Below are positions 12,457-21,282 of a stretch of DNA of 64,000 nt, one piece after another. A program made the translations under genes and the position numbers. The stretch's first letter is position 1; every line of letters begins with the position of its first letter. Source of the stretch: Mesorhizobium loti (GTDB lineage: Bacteria > Pseudomonadota > Alphaproteobacteria > Rhizobiales > Rhizobiaceae); the NCBI RefSeq assembly GCF_003148495.1, contig NZ_QGGH01000006.1, forward strand, positions 186,001 through 250,000, given 5' to 3'. The notes beneath the pieces are model-generated. The model saw only the letters and a list, made by a program, of their open reading frames with translations. It had not been told where the DNA came from and made no database searches.

Positions 12457-13014
12457 TCAATTGCGTCGCCAAAGCCTGTCGAGAAAGTGGCCCGGTCTAA
12501 CGTGCTGCGCTGGGCGACTGTGTCCAACAGTTTCCATGAGCACGGTCAAAACCGCTCCGTTGTGAAGGCTGGTCGAGAAACTCTCGGCAATGAACTCCAG
12601 CGTTGAATCGTGGAACGCCAGTATGAAATGCCGGTAGTCTAAAAACAGTTCAGGCGTATGGGATGAATGAACCCGATTGGCCTTTTCCAGGGAAGCGATC
12701 CGCGACGAATTGCGGACTTCAAATGCCTCGTGGGCCCGCAAGCCCAACGGATAGAGACGATGGCCGCTGATGGCTTCATCGTTCGGCGGGCCGAACTGAA
12801 AGGCCAGATAAGGATCTGCGGTCAAGACGGCGACGGATTGGTTGCCTGTTACCGATGAAACCGAGCGCGGATTCGTGCCATCGAAGGACGGATCCGGAGC
12901 ATTGGCGATGTAGGCAACGACCAGTCTGCCTTCATCCGCAAACACATGGGGTAATGGCGCCCCGGCCGACGAGGGCGGCACCTCGATCGGCAGCAGGGTT
13001 TCGGCAGCCGACAT
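12457..13014 (-). CDS. Hypothetical protein downstream of D-lactate dehydrogenase-like gene
   Basis: 185 residues, not recognised. The start codon (13012-13014) abuts the stop codon of the upstream flavoprotein gene (13015-13017), so the two are almost certainly translated from one transcript. There is no signal peptide or membrane segment. The middle contains FLDYRHFILAFHDSTLEFIAE, which has an alpha/beta look. The C-terminal third is Arg/His rich. The tight coupling suggests a role tied to the oxidase, but nothing in the sequence names one. Confidence 0.68.
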   Translation of the reverse strand: MSAAETLLPIEVPPSSAGAPLPHVFADEGRLVVAYIANAPDPSFDGTNPRSVSSVTGNQSVAVLTADPYLAFQFGPPNDEAISGHRLYPLGLRAHEAFEVRNSSRIASLEKANRVHSSHTPELFLDYRHFILAFHDSTLEFIAESFSTSLHNGAVLTVLMETVGHSRPAQHVRPGHFLDRLWRRN

Positions 13015-14433
13015 CTAATGGCCCTCGTCCGGCAAAATCTTGCCCGGATTCATGATGTCTAGCGGATCCAACGCCTGCTTGATCGTGCGCATGATGTCGA
13101 CGCCGTGGCCGAGTTCGTGGCGCAGGAAGCCGATCTTGCCTTGCCCTATGCCGTGCTCGCCAGTGCAGGTGCCGTCCATGGCGATCGCCCGCATGTTGAG
13201 CCGCGCGACGAATTTTTCCGACAGTGCGATCTCCTTGGGATCGTCGACGTCCATCAGCACCAGCACGTGGAAATTGCCATCGCCGGCATGGCCGACGATC
13301 GGCGCGATCAAGCCCATTTCGGCGATATCGGCTTCGGTTTCCAGGACGCACTCGGCAAAGCGCGAGATCGGCACGCAGACATCGGTCGACAGGCCCTTGG
13401 CGCCGGGCCGCAGCGTCAGCGACGACCAGTAGGCGTCGTGCCTGGCCTTCCACAGCTTCGTCCGCTCCTCGGCAACGCTGGTCCACAGGAACGGCCCGCC
13501 GCCATTTTCCTCGGCGATCATGCCGAAGGTCTCGGCCTGCTCGGCAACGCCGGCATCACTGCCGTGGAATTCGACGAACAGGCACGGGCTCTCGGGATAG
13601 TCGAGCTTCGAATAATTCTTCATCGCCCGCATCTGCAAAGCGTTGACCAGTTCGATGCGCGCCACCGGAATCCCCATCTGGATCGTGGCGATGACCGCGT
13701 TGCAGGCGGCCTCGACGCTCGGAAACGGGCAGACGCCGCCGGAGATCGCCTGCGGGATGCCTTGCAGCTTCAGCGTCAGTGACGTGATGATGCCGAGCGT
13801 GCCTTCCGAGCCGATCAGCAGCCGCGTTAGATCATAACCGGCCGAGCTCTTTTTCGCGCGCTTGCCGGTTGTCACCGTCTCGCCGTCGGCCATCACCGCC
13901 GTCAGCGACAGCACATTCTCGCGCATCGTGCCATAGCGCACGGCATTGGTGCCGGACGCCCGCGTCGCCGCCATGCCGCCAAGCGAGGCATTGGCGCCGG
14001 GGTCGATCGGAAAGAACAATCCGGTGTCGCGCAGGTGCCGATTAAGGTCCTCGCGGGTGACGCCGGGTTCGACAGTGCAGTCGAGATCCTGCGGATTGAC
14101 CGCCAGGATACGGTTCATGCGCGATGTGTCGACCGATATGCCGCCGCCCGGCGCGTTGGTGTGGCCCTCCAGCGAGGAGCCGACGCCGAAGGCGATCACC
14201 GGCACGCGGTGCGCGGCACAGGCCCGCACGATGTCCTGCACCTCGGCCGTCGTCTCGGGAAAGGCGACGCCGTCAGGCGCCTGCGTCGGAATATAGGTGG
14301 GGGTGTGCGCATGTTGGGAGCGGATGGCCTGGCCGGTCTGGAAGCGCTCGCCAAGCTGCTGCTTGAGGATGCCGAGCACTGCGGCGATGCCTTCCTCGTT
14401 ACGTTCGACCGGGTTGAGGTCGCTCAGAGCCAT
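13015..14433 (-). CDS. FAD-binding oxidase, D-lactate dehydrogenase (cytochrome)-like
   Basis: 472 residues of the FAD_binding_4 / FAD-oxidase_C architecture. PCMH-type FAD motifs are clear (VIAFGVGSSLEGHTNAPGGG, then PGANASLGGMAATRASGTNA). The C-terminal domain has GHAGDGNFHVL and CTGEHGIGQGKIG, the substrate-site and metal-ligand regions of D-lactate dehydrogenase and glycolate oxidase subunit GlcD. It would oxidise D-lactate or a related 2-hydroxyacid and pass electrons to cytochrome c or quinone. The frame opens further upstream to 14958, but that stretch overlaps the divergent thioesterase gene, so the ATG at 14433 is used. It is followed by the 185-residue gene. Confidence 0.88.
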   Translation of the reverse strand: MALSDLNPVERNEEGIAAVLGILKQQLGERFQTGQAIRSQHAHTPTYIPTQAPDGVAFPETTAEVQDIVRACAAHRVPVIAFGVGSSLEGHTNAPGGGISVDTSRMNRILAVNPQDLDCTVEPGVTREDLNRHLRDTGLFFPIDPGANASLGGMAATRASGTNAVRYGTMRENVLSLTAVMADGETVTTGKRAKKSSAGYDLTRLLIGSEGTLGIITSLTLKLQGIPQAISGGVCPFPSVEAACNAVIATIQMGIPVARIELVNALQMRAMKNYSKLDYPESPCLFVEFHGSDAGVAEQAETFGMIAEENGGGPFLWTSVAEERTKLWKARHDAYWSSLTLRPGAKGLSTDVCVPISRFAECVLETEADIAEMGLIAPIVGHAGDGNFHVLVLMDVDDPKEIALSEKFVARLNMRAIAMDGTCTGEHGIGQGKIGFLRHELGHGVDIMRTIKQALDPLDIMNPGKILPDEGH

Positions 14434-14535
14434 GAATTCCTCCGCGAATGGACCAGCGCCCACGCTTGTTATGCGATTATGGATGCGTAGTCTCCACAGA
14501 CACGCTCTGTCCAGCGCCAGAACAAGGAAGTTTCG

Positions 14536-15015
14536 ATGTCCATCTCCGCCCCCTTCGTCTCCCAGCCCATGGACATCGAAAAGGAGTGGATCGACTACAA
14601 CGGCCATCTCAACATGGCCTACTACAACGTGCTGTTCGACCGCTGCTCGGACGAAGCCTTCGAGGCGATGGGCATGGGGCTGGATTACGTGAAGGAGCGG
14701 CGGCTCACGGTTTACACCGCCGAAGTCCATGTCTGCTACGTTCAGGAACTGCATCTGGATCACAAGGTCCGCATCTCCCTCCAGCTCATCGACCATGACG
14801 ACAAGCGGCTGCGGACCTACCAGGAAATCCGCCATGTCGACGGCTGGCTCGCCGCCACCTCCGAGATCCTGTCCCTGCATGTCGACATGTCCGGACCGAA
14901 GGTCGCGCCCTTCCCCGCCGACGTGCTTGCCAAGGTCGAGGCCATGCGTGCCGCCCATTCGGCACTGCCGATGCCGGAGCGCGCCGGCCGTTCGATCGGG
15001 ATCAAGCGCAAATAG
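14536..15015 (+). CDS. Hotdog-fold acyl-CoA thioesterase
   Basis: 159 residues of the 4HBT hotdog type. The segment DYNGHLNMAYYNVLFDRCSD carries the pattern of the hotdog helix and active-site Asp/Asn region, followed by a beta-rich core. AAGGAAG lies at a good distance ahead of the ATG. Related alphaproteobacterial proteins are annotated as thioesterases near carnitine or hydroxy-acid metabolism. Here it is divergent from the D-lactate dehydrogenase-like gene, 102 bases apart. The substrate cannot be told from sequence. Confidence 0.85.
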   Translation: MSISAPFVSQPMDIEKEWIDYNGHLNMAYYNVLFDRCSDEAFEAMGMGLDYVKERRLTVYTAEVHVCYVQELHLDHKVRISLQLIDHDDKRLRTYQEIRHVDGWLAATSEILSLHVDMSGPKVAPFPADVLAKVEAMRAAHSALPMPERAGRSIGIKRK

Positions 15016-15240
15016 GGCGACGATCGGACCTCAAAGCCACACCGGCAATCCAAAATCGCAAAACCCCTGGAATCGGCTAGCAGCAGTGCTTGAAGCGACT
15101 CGGCGCCCGCGTTAACCTTACCGAGGTTTTAACGGGAACAAGCCAATTGAGCCGTTGCGCGACTCAGCGGGTCGGTCGAAAACGATCCGCATCGAGGTAG
15201 CGACACGGGCGGCGGGGCGAAGCCGGTTCGAGGAACGTGC

Positions 15241-15438
15241 ATGAAAACCGACATCAAGGTCGAGGTGGACAGGCTGGCCGCCGATCCGCGTATAACCGAC
15301 TATGATTTCTGGCGTTCCCTCAAGAACGTCAACAACGAGATCTTCCACATCGCCAACAGCAACGAGCCGATCCCGTTCGACATGATCCGCTGGCGCGCCA
15401 TCCTGAAGCAGGCGCGCATGAAGCGCGGCCACGCTTAA
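15241..15438 (+). CDS. Small hypothetical protein
   Basis: 65 residues (MKTDIKVEVDRLAADPRITD, then FWRSLKNVNNEIFHIA). It looks like a real cytosolic small protein because of balanced composition, few low-complexity runs and a stop shortly before the convergent Lrp gene. No domain is recognised. The 225 bases upstream have no other gene, so it probably has its own promoter, though I cannot pick one out. Function unknown. Confidence 0.6.
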   Translation: MKTDIKVEVDRLAADPRITDYDFWRSLKNVNNEIFHIANSNEPIPFDMIRWRAILKQARMKRGHA

Positions 15439-15484
15439 AACCTCCGAATCGACAATCCCCTCACATCAAGCTTGGCCCCTTACA

Positions 15485-15964
15485 TCAACTTTGGCGCTTG
15501 ATGGCCCCCAGGGCAGAGCGCGCCACCACTGGCGACGACTGTATAATGGCCGTGTTGGTCATCGCGTAGGGAATGATCCGGTCGATCACCCGCTCGAGTT
15601 CGGCCACCGAGCCGACATGCGCCAGCGCGATGAAACAGTCCTCGCCAGTCACCCGGTCGCATTGCGCGATCTCCGGCAGCTCGCGGATGATCTCGGCCAC
15701 GACCGCCAATTGCCCCGGCACCGGACGGATGCGCAGCCATGCCGACAGCGGCAGGCCAAGTGCCGCCGGGCTGATCCTGACCGAATAGGCCTCGATGACG
15801 CCGCTTTCCTGCAGCCGCTTGATGCGCTCGGCCACGCTAGGCGCCGACAGGCCGACCGAGCGCGCAAGCTCCGCCGTGCTGATGCGCGCGTCCTTTTCCA
15901 GCAGGCGCAGGATCTTCATGTCCGCGGCATCGAGGTCGGCACTTTCAGTTCGAAGGCGTTTCAT
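15485..15964 (-). CDS. Lrp/AsnC family transcriptional regulator
   Basis: 159 residues. The N-terminal winged HTH (about 10-60: DAADMKILRLLEKDARISTA, then VGLSAPSVAERIKRLQESG) is joined to a RAM/AsnC effector-binding domain (about 70-150). It is divergent from a DMT-family exporter gene, a common pairing in which the Lrp protein senses an amino acid and controls its exporter. A perfect 16-bp palindrome lies just before the exporter start. Effector unknown. Confidence 0.9.
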   Translation of the reverse strand: MKRLRTESADLDAADMKILRLLEKDARISTAELARSVGLSAPSVAERIKRLQESGVIEAYSVRISPAALGLPLSAWLRIRPVPGQLAVVAEIIRELPEIAQCDRVTGEDCFIALAHVGSVAELERVIDRIIPYAMTNTAIIQSSPVVARSALGAIKRQS

Positions 15965-16024
15965 GGAAAATTCCTCGCTTCCGGGAGAAAGTCAGCCGAA
16001 AGAGCCAATCATCACCCATATAAA

Positions 16025-16040
16025 CAGGCAGATCTGCCTG
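16025..16040. promoter_or_regulatory. Perfect 16-bp palindrome, candidate Lrp-family operator
   Basis: CAGGCAGATCTGCCTG reads identically on both strands. It lies 13 bases before the exporter start and 60 bases from the Lrp-family start, so one protein bound there could repress both. The link to the adjacent regulator is inference. Confidence 0.6.
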
Positions 16041-16053
16041 CGATACTGATCCG

Positions 16054-16962
16054 GTGGATGATCAAACGCAAGCTCTCGTGGCGACCCCTGCCCTCGGCAA
16101 CTCCACCCTCGGCAGGCTGACGGAAAAACTGCCGCCACATGTCTGGTTCGGCGTCAGCGCCGTCTTCCACTATCTCGGGCCGGCCTTCGCCGTGCTGCTT
16201 TTCCCGCATGTCGGCGTGCTCGGCATGGCATGGCTGCGCATCGCCACCGCCGCGCTGATCTTCGCACCGCTGACCCGTCCATGGCGAACCTTCGCCCGCG
16301 CCGATCGCTCGACGCGGCTGCTGTTGCTGGCCTTCGGTGCCTGCCTGGCGGTGATGAACTGTTCGTTCTACCTGGCGCTCGACCGCCTGCCGATCTCGCT
16401 GGTGGCGGCGATCGAATTCGTCGGCACCATCGGCGTCGCGGTGATCGGCCTCAGGAGCCCGCGCAATCTCGCCGCCCTTGCTGTTGCCGTCACCGGCACC
16501 TTGCTGCTCATCGACGTAAAGTGGTCTGATGATCCCATCGGGCTGTTCTGGGCCTTCCTCAACGGCGCGCTGTTCGTCGGTTACATCGTGCTCGGCCACC
16601 GCATCGCCGCTTCAGGCGCAGGCGGCGGCATCGCAAGCCTTGGTGCCGCCATGGCCATCGCCTTCATCGTCGTGCTGCCGATCGGCCTCACCGACGCACT
16701 GCCCGCCTTTTTCTCGCCGCCACTGCTGCTCGCGGCCATCGGCGTCGGCATCTGCTCTTCGGTCATTCCCTACATCTGCGACCAGCTCGCAATGTCGCGG
16801 CTGCCGCGCGCGAGCTTTGCGCTGATGCTGTCGCTGCTGCCGGTCACCGCGACGCTGATCGGCGTCGTCGTGCTGCACCAGATTCCAAGTCTTACCGATT
16901 GCCTCGGCATTGCGCTGGTGGTCGCCGGCGTCGCCTTCCACAAGCCGGCGAACACGGACTAA
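16054..16962 (+). CDS. EamA/DMT family exporter (RhtA-like)
   Basis: 302 residues with ten hydrophobic helices in two EamA halves, the layout of RhtA-type inner-membrane exporters of threonine, homoserine and other amino acids. The first codon is GTG (VDDQTQALVA...) without a good Shine-Dalgarno, so the start may be slightly different; the first membrane helix begins near residue 30. The divergent Lrp/AsnC gene and the palindrome immediately upstream suggest amino-acid-responsive control. The substrate is not identifiable. Confidence 0.88.
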   Translation: MDDQTQALVATPALGNSTLGRLTEKLPPHVWFGVSAVFHYLGPAFAVLLFPHVGVLGMAWLRIATAALIFAPLTRPWRTFARADRSTRLLLLAFGACLAVMNCSFYLALDRLPISLVAAIEFVGTIGVAVIGLRSPRNLAALAVAVTGTLLLIDVKWSDDPIGLFWAFLNGALFVGYIVLGHRIAASGAGGGIASLGAAMAIAFIVVLPIGLTDALPAFFSPPLLLAAIGVGICSSVIPYICDQLAMSRLPRASFALMLSLLPVTATLIGVVVLHQIPSLTDCLGIALVVAGVAFHKPANTD

Positions 16963-16970
16963 ACGAACGC

Positions 16971-17861
16971 CTATGCCAATTTCTGCTTGAGGAAGGCGAT
17001 CGTGCGTCCCCAGGCGAGATCCGCCGCCTTCTTGTCGTAGCGCGCTGCCGAGGTGTCATTGTTGAAGGCGTGGTTGGCGCCTTCATAGACATAGACCGTG
17101 TATTCGACATGCGCCGCGTCGAGCTCCTTCTTGAAGGCGTCGATGCCGGCATTGGTGCGCTCATCCAGCCCGGCATAGTGCAGCAGCAATGCGGCCTTGA
17201 TCTTCGACACATCGGCGGCCTTCGGCTGCATGCCGTAGTAGGCGACGGAGGCGCTGAGATCGGGCGCGTTGACGGCCAACATGTTTGCCGTACCACCGCC
17301 CCAGCAGAAGCCGATGGCTCCGACCTTGCCGTTGCCGTCCTTGTCGGCCTTGAGGTACGCGACGGTCGCTATACCGTCGGCGATGGTCTGCGCCGGATCG
17401 AGCTTGGCGAACATGTCGCGCGCCTTGTCTTCATCGGCTGGCGTACCGCCGAGCGGCGACAGGAAATCGGGGGCCAGCGCCACGAACCCTTCCAGCGCAA
17501 CGCGACGCGTCACATCGCGGATATGCGGGTTGAGCCCCCTGTTCTCGTGGATGACGATGACCGTGCCGAGCTTGCCCGCCTGGTCCGCCGGCTTGACCAG
17601 ATAGCCCTTCATCTCGCCGCCGCTGCCGGGATAGCTGATATCCTCGCCCTTCACCCGCGGATCGTTGTCGGCGACAACAGCCGCTTGCGCGGAATTCGCC
17701 GCCAGCAGCGGCGCGATCCCGGCTGCCGCCGCACCCGACCCGGCAAGCCGGGTCAGTTGCTCCATGAAGCGGCGGCGATCGAGCGTCAGATGCGTATATT
17801 CGTCATAGGCATCGATCATCGCCTGGGTAATGGCAGGCGTCTGGCCAGCTGATTTCGTCAT
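16971..17861 (-). CDS. Dienelactone hydrolase family protein with twin-arginine signal
   Basis: 296 residues. The N-terminus carries a twin-arginine-like signal (DRRRFMEQLTRLAG, then an Ala-rich hydrophobic run ending NSAQA, about residues 29-60), which points to export of a folded protein. The alpha/beta-hydrolase domain has the dienelactone hydrolase nucleophile elbow GFCWGGG with Cys, an acid in AGLDERTNAG and the His in NHAFNND. Enzymes of this family hydrolyse lactones or carboxymethylene-type esters. Many secreted homologues have no known substrate. It is convergent with the exporter gene, eight bases apart. Confidence 0.88.
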   Translation of the reverse strand: MTKSAGQTPAITQAMIDAYDEYTHLTLDRRRFMEQLTRLAGSGAAAAGIAPLLAANSAQAAVVADNDPRVKGEDISYPGSGGEMKGYLVKPADQAGKLGTVIVIHENRGLNPHIRDVTRRVALEGFVALAPDFLSPLGGTPADEDKARDMFAKLDPAQTIADGIATVAYLKADKDGNGKVGAIGFCWGGGTANMLAVNAPDLSASVAYYGMQPKAADVSKIKAALLLHYAGLDERTNAGIDAFKKELDAAHVEYTVYVYEGANHAFNNDTSAARYDKKAADLAWGRTIAFLKQKLA

Positions 17862-18135
17862 TGCGCACTCCTCGGCTTCGAGCTTCGATACCTGAGCTAC
17901 ATAGAGACCCAGCCGCCATGATCCAGTCGAGCATTGTCACGGCCGTGGATCGCCTCGTGGCGTTTCCACAGGCGGCCACGCCGGCCCGGCAAAGCCGGCG
18001 CCACAGGCGCCCGTGTCATCACTTTTTAGTCATCCGCGACAAATCCTGCTGGCGCTGCCACAATAGTGAGGGAAGCTGCCGGCTATCGATGGCGCCTTGG
18101 ACCAGGTGCCTTCACGTCTCGACCCAGAAGGAGCG

Positions 18136-18297
18136 ATGCCGATGACCATGCCTTCCCCGATCCTCACCAGCGCGGTCGTCCTTGCCGTGGCCGCCGCTTT
18201 GGCCCTACGCTCGATGGTCGTGAATGCAGGCAGACGATCGTTGATCAGGGTCCGCAGTGAGCAGAACCGCCGTGCAAACACGAAGACCCAGGGTTGA
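18136..18297 (+). CDS. Small single-span membrane protein
   Basis: 53 residues, with one hydrophobic segment (ILTSAVVLAVAAALALRSMV, about residues 8-27) and a basic C-terminal tail. The ATG at 18136 has AAGGAG (18127-18132) at ideal spacing, which favours it over a more upstream start. It lies nine bases before the DUF2780-like gene and is probably co-transcribed. Function unknown. It could anchor or escort the neighbouring protein. Confidence 0.55.
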   Translation: MPMTMPSPILTSAVVLAVAAALALRSMVVNAGRRSLIRVRSEQNRRANTKTQG

Positions 18298-18306
18298 GGT
18301 GAGACC

Positions 18307-18744
18307 ATGAACGTCCAGGACATCGTCAACACCGTCTCGCAGAAAGCGGGCCTCGACCAGGCGACGACGGAGAAAGTCGTCGGCACCATTTTCTCGGTGC
18401 TTGAGCATGAAGCTGAAGGCACCAGCGCCTCGGCTTTCTTCGCCAAGATCCCCGGCGCCGACGATCTCGCCCACCAATATGATGTCATGGCCGCCGCTCC
18501 GGCCGGCGGCGGTGGCGGCTTCCTGTCATCGCTGCAGGGCGCGCTCGGCGGCGTTCTCGGCGAGAAGGCCGGCGCACTGATCAACGGCCTCGCCGCGCTC
18601 AAGGCATCCGGCCTCGACATGGCTCAGATCCAGAAGGCCGGCGAAACGCTGGTCCAGCAGGCCGAAGCCGCCGCCGGCCCCGAGCTGACCAACGAAGTGC
18701 TCGGCTCGGTGCCCAGCCTGAAGAGCCATCTGGGGCTTGGCTAG
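18307..18744 (+). CDS. DUF2780-like small protein
   Basis: 145 residues beginning MNVQDIVNTVSQKAGLDQAT, with helical amphipathic ends and a Gly-rich centre (APAGGGGGFLSSLQGALGGV). The layout resembles DUF2780 (VcgC/VcgE) and, less closely, YidB/DUF937 proteins. None has a well-defined role, though some are linked to envelope or stress. It follows a small membrane protein gene closely. Family assignment is tentative, coding status strong. Confidence 0.65.
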   Translation: MNVQDIVNTVSQKAGLDQATTEKVVGTIFSVLEHEAEGTSASAFFAKIPGADDLAHQYDVMAAAPAGGGGGFLSSLQGALGGVLGEKAGALINGLAALKASGLDMAQIQKAGETLVQQAEAAAGPELTNEVLGSVPSLKSHLGLG

Positions 18745-18769
18745 GACGGACGGCACGGCCAGTCCGCCC

Positions 18770-21085
18770 CTACTTCGGCAGCGCGTAGGCCATCACATAA
18801 TCCCCCGGCTTGGTGCCGACCGAACCGTGGCCACCGGCGACGATGACCACGAACTGGCGTCCGTCGGCGACCGTATAGGTCATCGGCGTCGATTGCCCGC
18901 CGGCCGGCAGCCGCGCCTGCCACAGCTGCTTGCCTGATGTCAGCTCATAGGCGCGCAGATAGTCGTCGACCGCCGCACCCAGGAAGGCGACACCGCCGGC
19001 GGTGATCATCGGCCCACCGATGCCCGGCACCCCGACCTTCAGCGGCAGCGGCAATGGCGTCATGTCGTAGACGGTGCCGTTGCGGTGCTTGTAGGCGATC
19101 TTGCCGGTTCTGAGATCGGCGCCGGCGACATAGCCCCAGGGCGGTGCCTGGCAAGGCACACCGAGCGGCGACAGGAACGGCCCCATCACCACGGCATAGG
19201 GAGCGCCTTCATTGCGGTTGAGCCCCTGCTCGCTGCCCTTGGTGTCGCCGGGCGGCGGCACGTCCGCGCGCGGCACAAGTCTCGACGTGAAGGCCAGATA
19301 GGTCGGCATGCCGAACAGCGCCTGCCGCACCGGATCGACCGCCACGCCACCCCAGTTGAAGACGCCGAAATTGCCGGGATAGATCAGCGACCCCTGCACC
19401 GAGGGCGGCGTGTAGCGGCCTTCATAGCGCAGCTTGTGGAAAGCGATCCGGCACGCCAGCTGATCGAACATGGTGATGCCCCACATGTCGGCATCGGTCA
19501 GCGGCTTCGGATTGAAGGAGAGGTCGGACGAAGGCTGCGTCGGCGATGTATGGTCGCCCTCGATGGCGCCACCAGGCGCCGGCACTTCGTTGACCGCAAT
19601 GACCGGCTCGCCGGTGCGCCGGTCGAGCACATAGAGGTCGCCCTGCTTGGTCGGCCCGACCAGCGCCGGCACCACGGTGCCGTCGGGTTTGGTGATGTCG
19701 ATCAGGCTCGGCTGCGCCGGCACGTCCATGTCCCAGAGGTCATGGTGCACGGTCTGCCGCACCCAGCGCAATTGCCCGGTGTTGAGGTCGAGCGCGGTGA
19801 TCGACGACGAGAACTTCTCGACATTGGCGCTGCGCCCCGCGCCGAGCTGATCCGGCGTCTGGTTGCCGAGCGGCACATAGAGCAGGCCGAGCTTCTCGTC
19901 GGCGCTCGGCGTCGACCACATGTTGGGTGAGTTGGCGGTATAGGTCTGGCCGGGTGTCAGCGGCGTCGTCTGGTCCGGATTGCCGGAATCCCAGTTCCAT
20001 AGCAGCTTGCCGGTGCCGACATCGTAGGCGCGGATGACGCCCGACGGCTCCTGCGTCGAATAATTGTCGTTGACCGCGCCGCCGACGATGATCTTGCCGC
20101 CTGATATCAGCGGCGCAGAAGTCGAGTAATAATAGCCAGACTTCGGATAGGGCATGTTGGTCAGAAGGTTCAGCGTGCCGCCTTCGGCGAAGCTGGGACA
20201 GACCTGCCCGTTGGCGGCGTCAAGCGCGATCAGCCGCGCGTCCGAGGTCGGCAGGTAGACGCGGGCAGCACAGGGCTGGCCGGCGGCGATGACCGCATCG
20301 GCATAATAGGACACGCCGCGACAGGTCTGGTGCTGGCGGTCCTTGTCGAGCTTGATCTTGGGATCGTAGCGCCATTTCTCCTTGCCGCTAGCCGCGTCGA
20401 TAGCGATGGCGAAATTGTGCGGCGTGCAGATGTAAAGCGTGTCGCCGATCTTCAGCGGCGTCACCTGATAGGTGGTCTCGCCGATATCGTCAGGCCCCTT
20501 CACGTCGCCGGTGCGGTAGGTCCACGCCGGCTGCAGCTTGGCGACATTGTCCGGCGTGATCTGGTCGAGCGGCGAATAGCGCTGGCCGAACTGCGTGCGG
20601 CCATAATAGTGCCACTCGCCGGCTGGCACATCGTTACCGAGGTTGGCGTTGGGGATCACCTTGTCGGTGTCGAGTTCTCCAGCGATGTCCTTCGGATCTG
20701 CTGTCATCGAATAACCGGCAACGGCAAGCGATGCCAGCACGGCAAGGATGAGCGGCGCGCGCGCATCAGGGCCGGCAAGGCCCCGCCTCGCCCACGGCGT
20801 CAGCAGCCACAGCGCCACCAGCACGATGATGCCGCCGCGCGGCCCGAGTTCCCACCAGTCGAAGCCGGTTTCCCAGACCGCCCAGGCCAGCGTGCCAAGC
20901 ACGATCGCCGCGTAGAGCCACAGGGCGGTCGATCTGCGCCGGTAGAGCAGCCAGGCGGCAATCAGGAAGGCGAAACCGACGATGATGTAATACCAGCTGC
21001 CGCCCAGCATCGCGAGACGGATACCACCGCCGCCGAGCGCCAGACCGATGAGCAAGAGAATGAGGGAGGTGATGGTGACAGCCAA
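18770..21085 (-). CDS. gcd: Membrane-bound PQQ-dependent glucose/quinate-type dehydrogenase
   Basis: 771 residues. About five N-terminal membrane helices (1 to about 130) precede a periplasmic beta-propeller with PQQ-enzyme features (for example YYGRTQFGQRYSPLDQIT and a late WGGVAVDPVRQALFGMP). The layout is that of membrane glucose dehydrogenase, which oxidises aldoses in the periplasm and reduces ubiquinone. Quinate/shikimate dehydrogenases share it, so the substrate is not certain. The start is TTG at 21085: AAGGAG precedes it by seven bases and the first helix (TITSLILLLIGLALGGGG) begins at once. Acid production by this enzyme is linked to phosphate solubilisation in soil bacteria. Convergent with the DUF2780-like gene. 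Confidence 0.85.
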   Translation of the reverse strand: MAVTITSLILLLIGLALGGGGIRLAMLGGSWYYIIVGFAFLIAAWLLYRRRSTALWLYAAIVLGTLAWAVWETGFDWWELGPRGGIIVLVALWLLTPWARRGLAGPDARAPLILAVLASLAVAGYSMTADPKDIAGELDTDKVIPNANLGNDVPAGEWHYYGRTQFGQRYSPLDQITPDNVAKLQPAWTYRTGDVKGPDDIGETTYQVTPLKIGDTLYICTPHNFAIAIDAASGKEKWRYDPKIKLDKDRQHQTCRGVSYYADAVIAAGQPCAARVYLPTSDARLIALDAANGQVCPSFAEGGTLNLLTNMPYPKSGYYYSTSAPLISGGKIIVGGAVNDNYSTQEPSGVIRAYDVGTGKLLWNWDSGNPDQTTPLTPGQTYTANSPNMWSTPSADEKLGLLYVPLGNQTPDQLGAGRSANVEKFSSSITALDLNTGQLRWVRQTVHHDLWDMDVPAQPSLIDITKPDGTVVPALVGPTKQGDLYVLDRRTGEPVIAVNEVPAPGGAIEGDHTSPTQPSSDLSFNPKPLTDADMWGITMFDQLACRIAFHKLRYEGRYTPPSVQGSLIYPGNFGVFNWGGVAVDPVRQALFGMPTYLAFTSRLVPRADVPPPGDTKGSEQGLNRNEGAPYAVVMGPFLSPLGVPCQAPPWGYVAGADLRTGKIAYKHRNGTVYDMTPLPLPLKVGVPGIGGPMITAGGVAFLGAAVDDYLRAYELTSGKQLWQARLPAGGQSTPMTYTVADGRQFVVIVAGGHGSVGTKPGDYVMAYALPK

Positions 21086-21282
21086 GATGATACTCCTTCG
21101 ACTGTTGCGCGCTCGCACGCGCGGCCATGGGCAACCGGCGTTACCTTCCTGCCCTGGACACAACTTTCTCCTGCCCGCCGCGCCTGTCAAGTTGGCCGCA
21201 CGCCAAGGTGGCAATCGATCTTGCCTGCATCAGGGTTTTCCAGCAGTCTGCGTCGGATCATCTCGCCTCTGGAGCAAGCAAA

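Noticed and set aside
15112..15132. Two TTAA motifs as a CtrA binding site ahead of the small gene at 15241
   Set aside because: The spacer is 13 bases instead of the seven in TTAA-N7-TTAA.
17979..18042. GC-rich inverted repeats followed by TTTTT as a terminator
   Set aside because: No plus-strand gene ends there, and the T-run is separated from the stem by more than ten bases.
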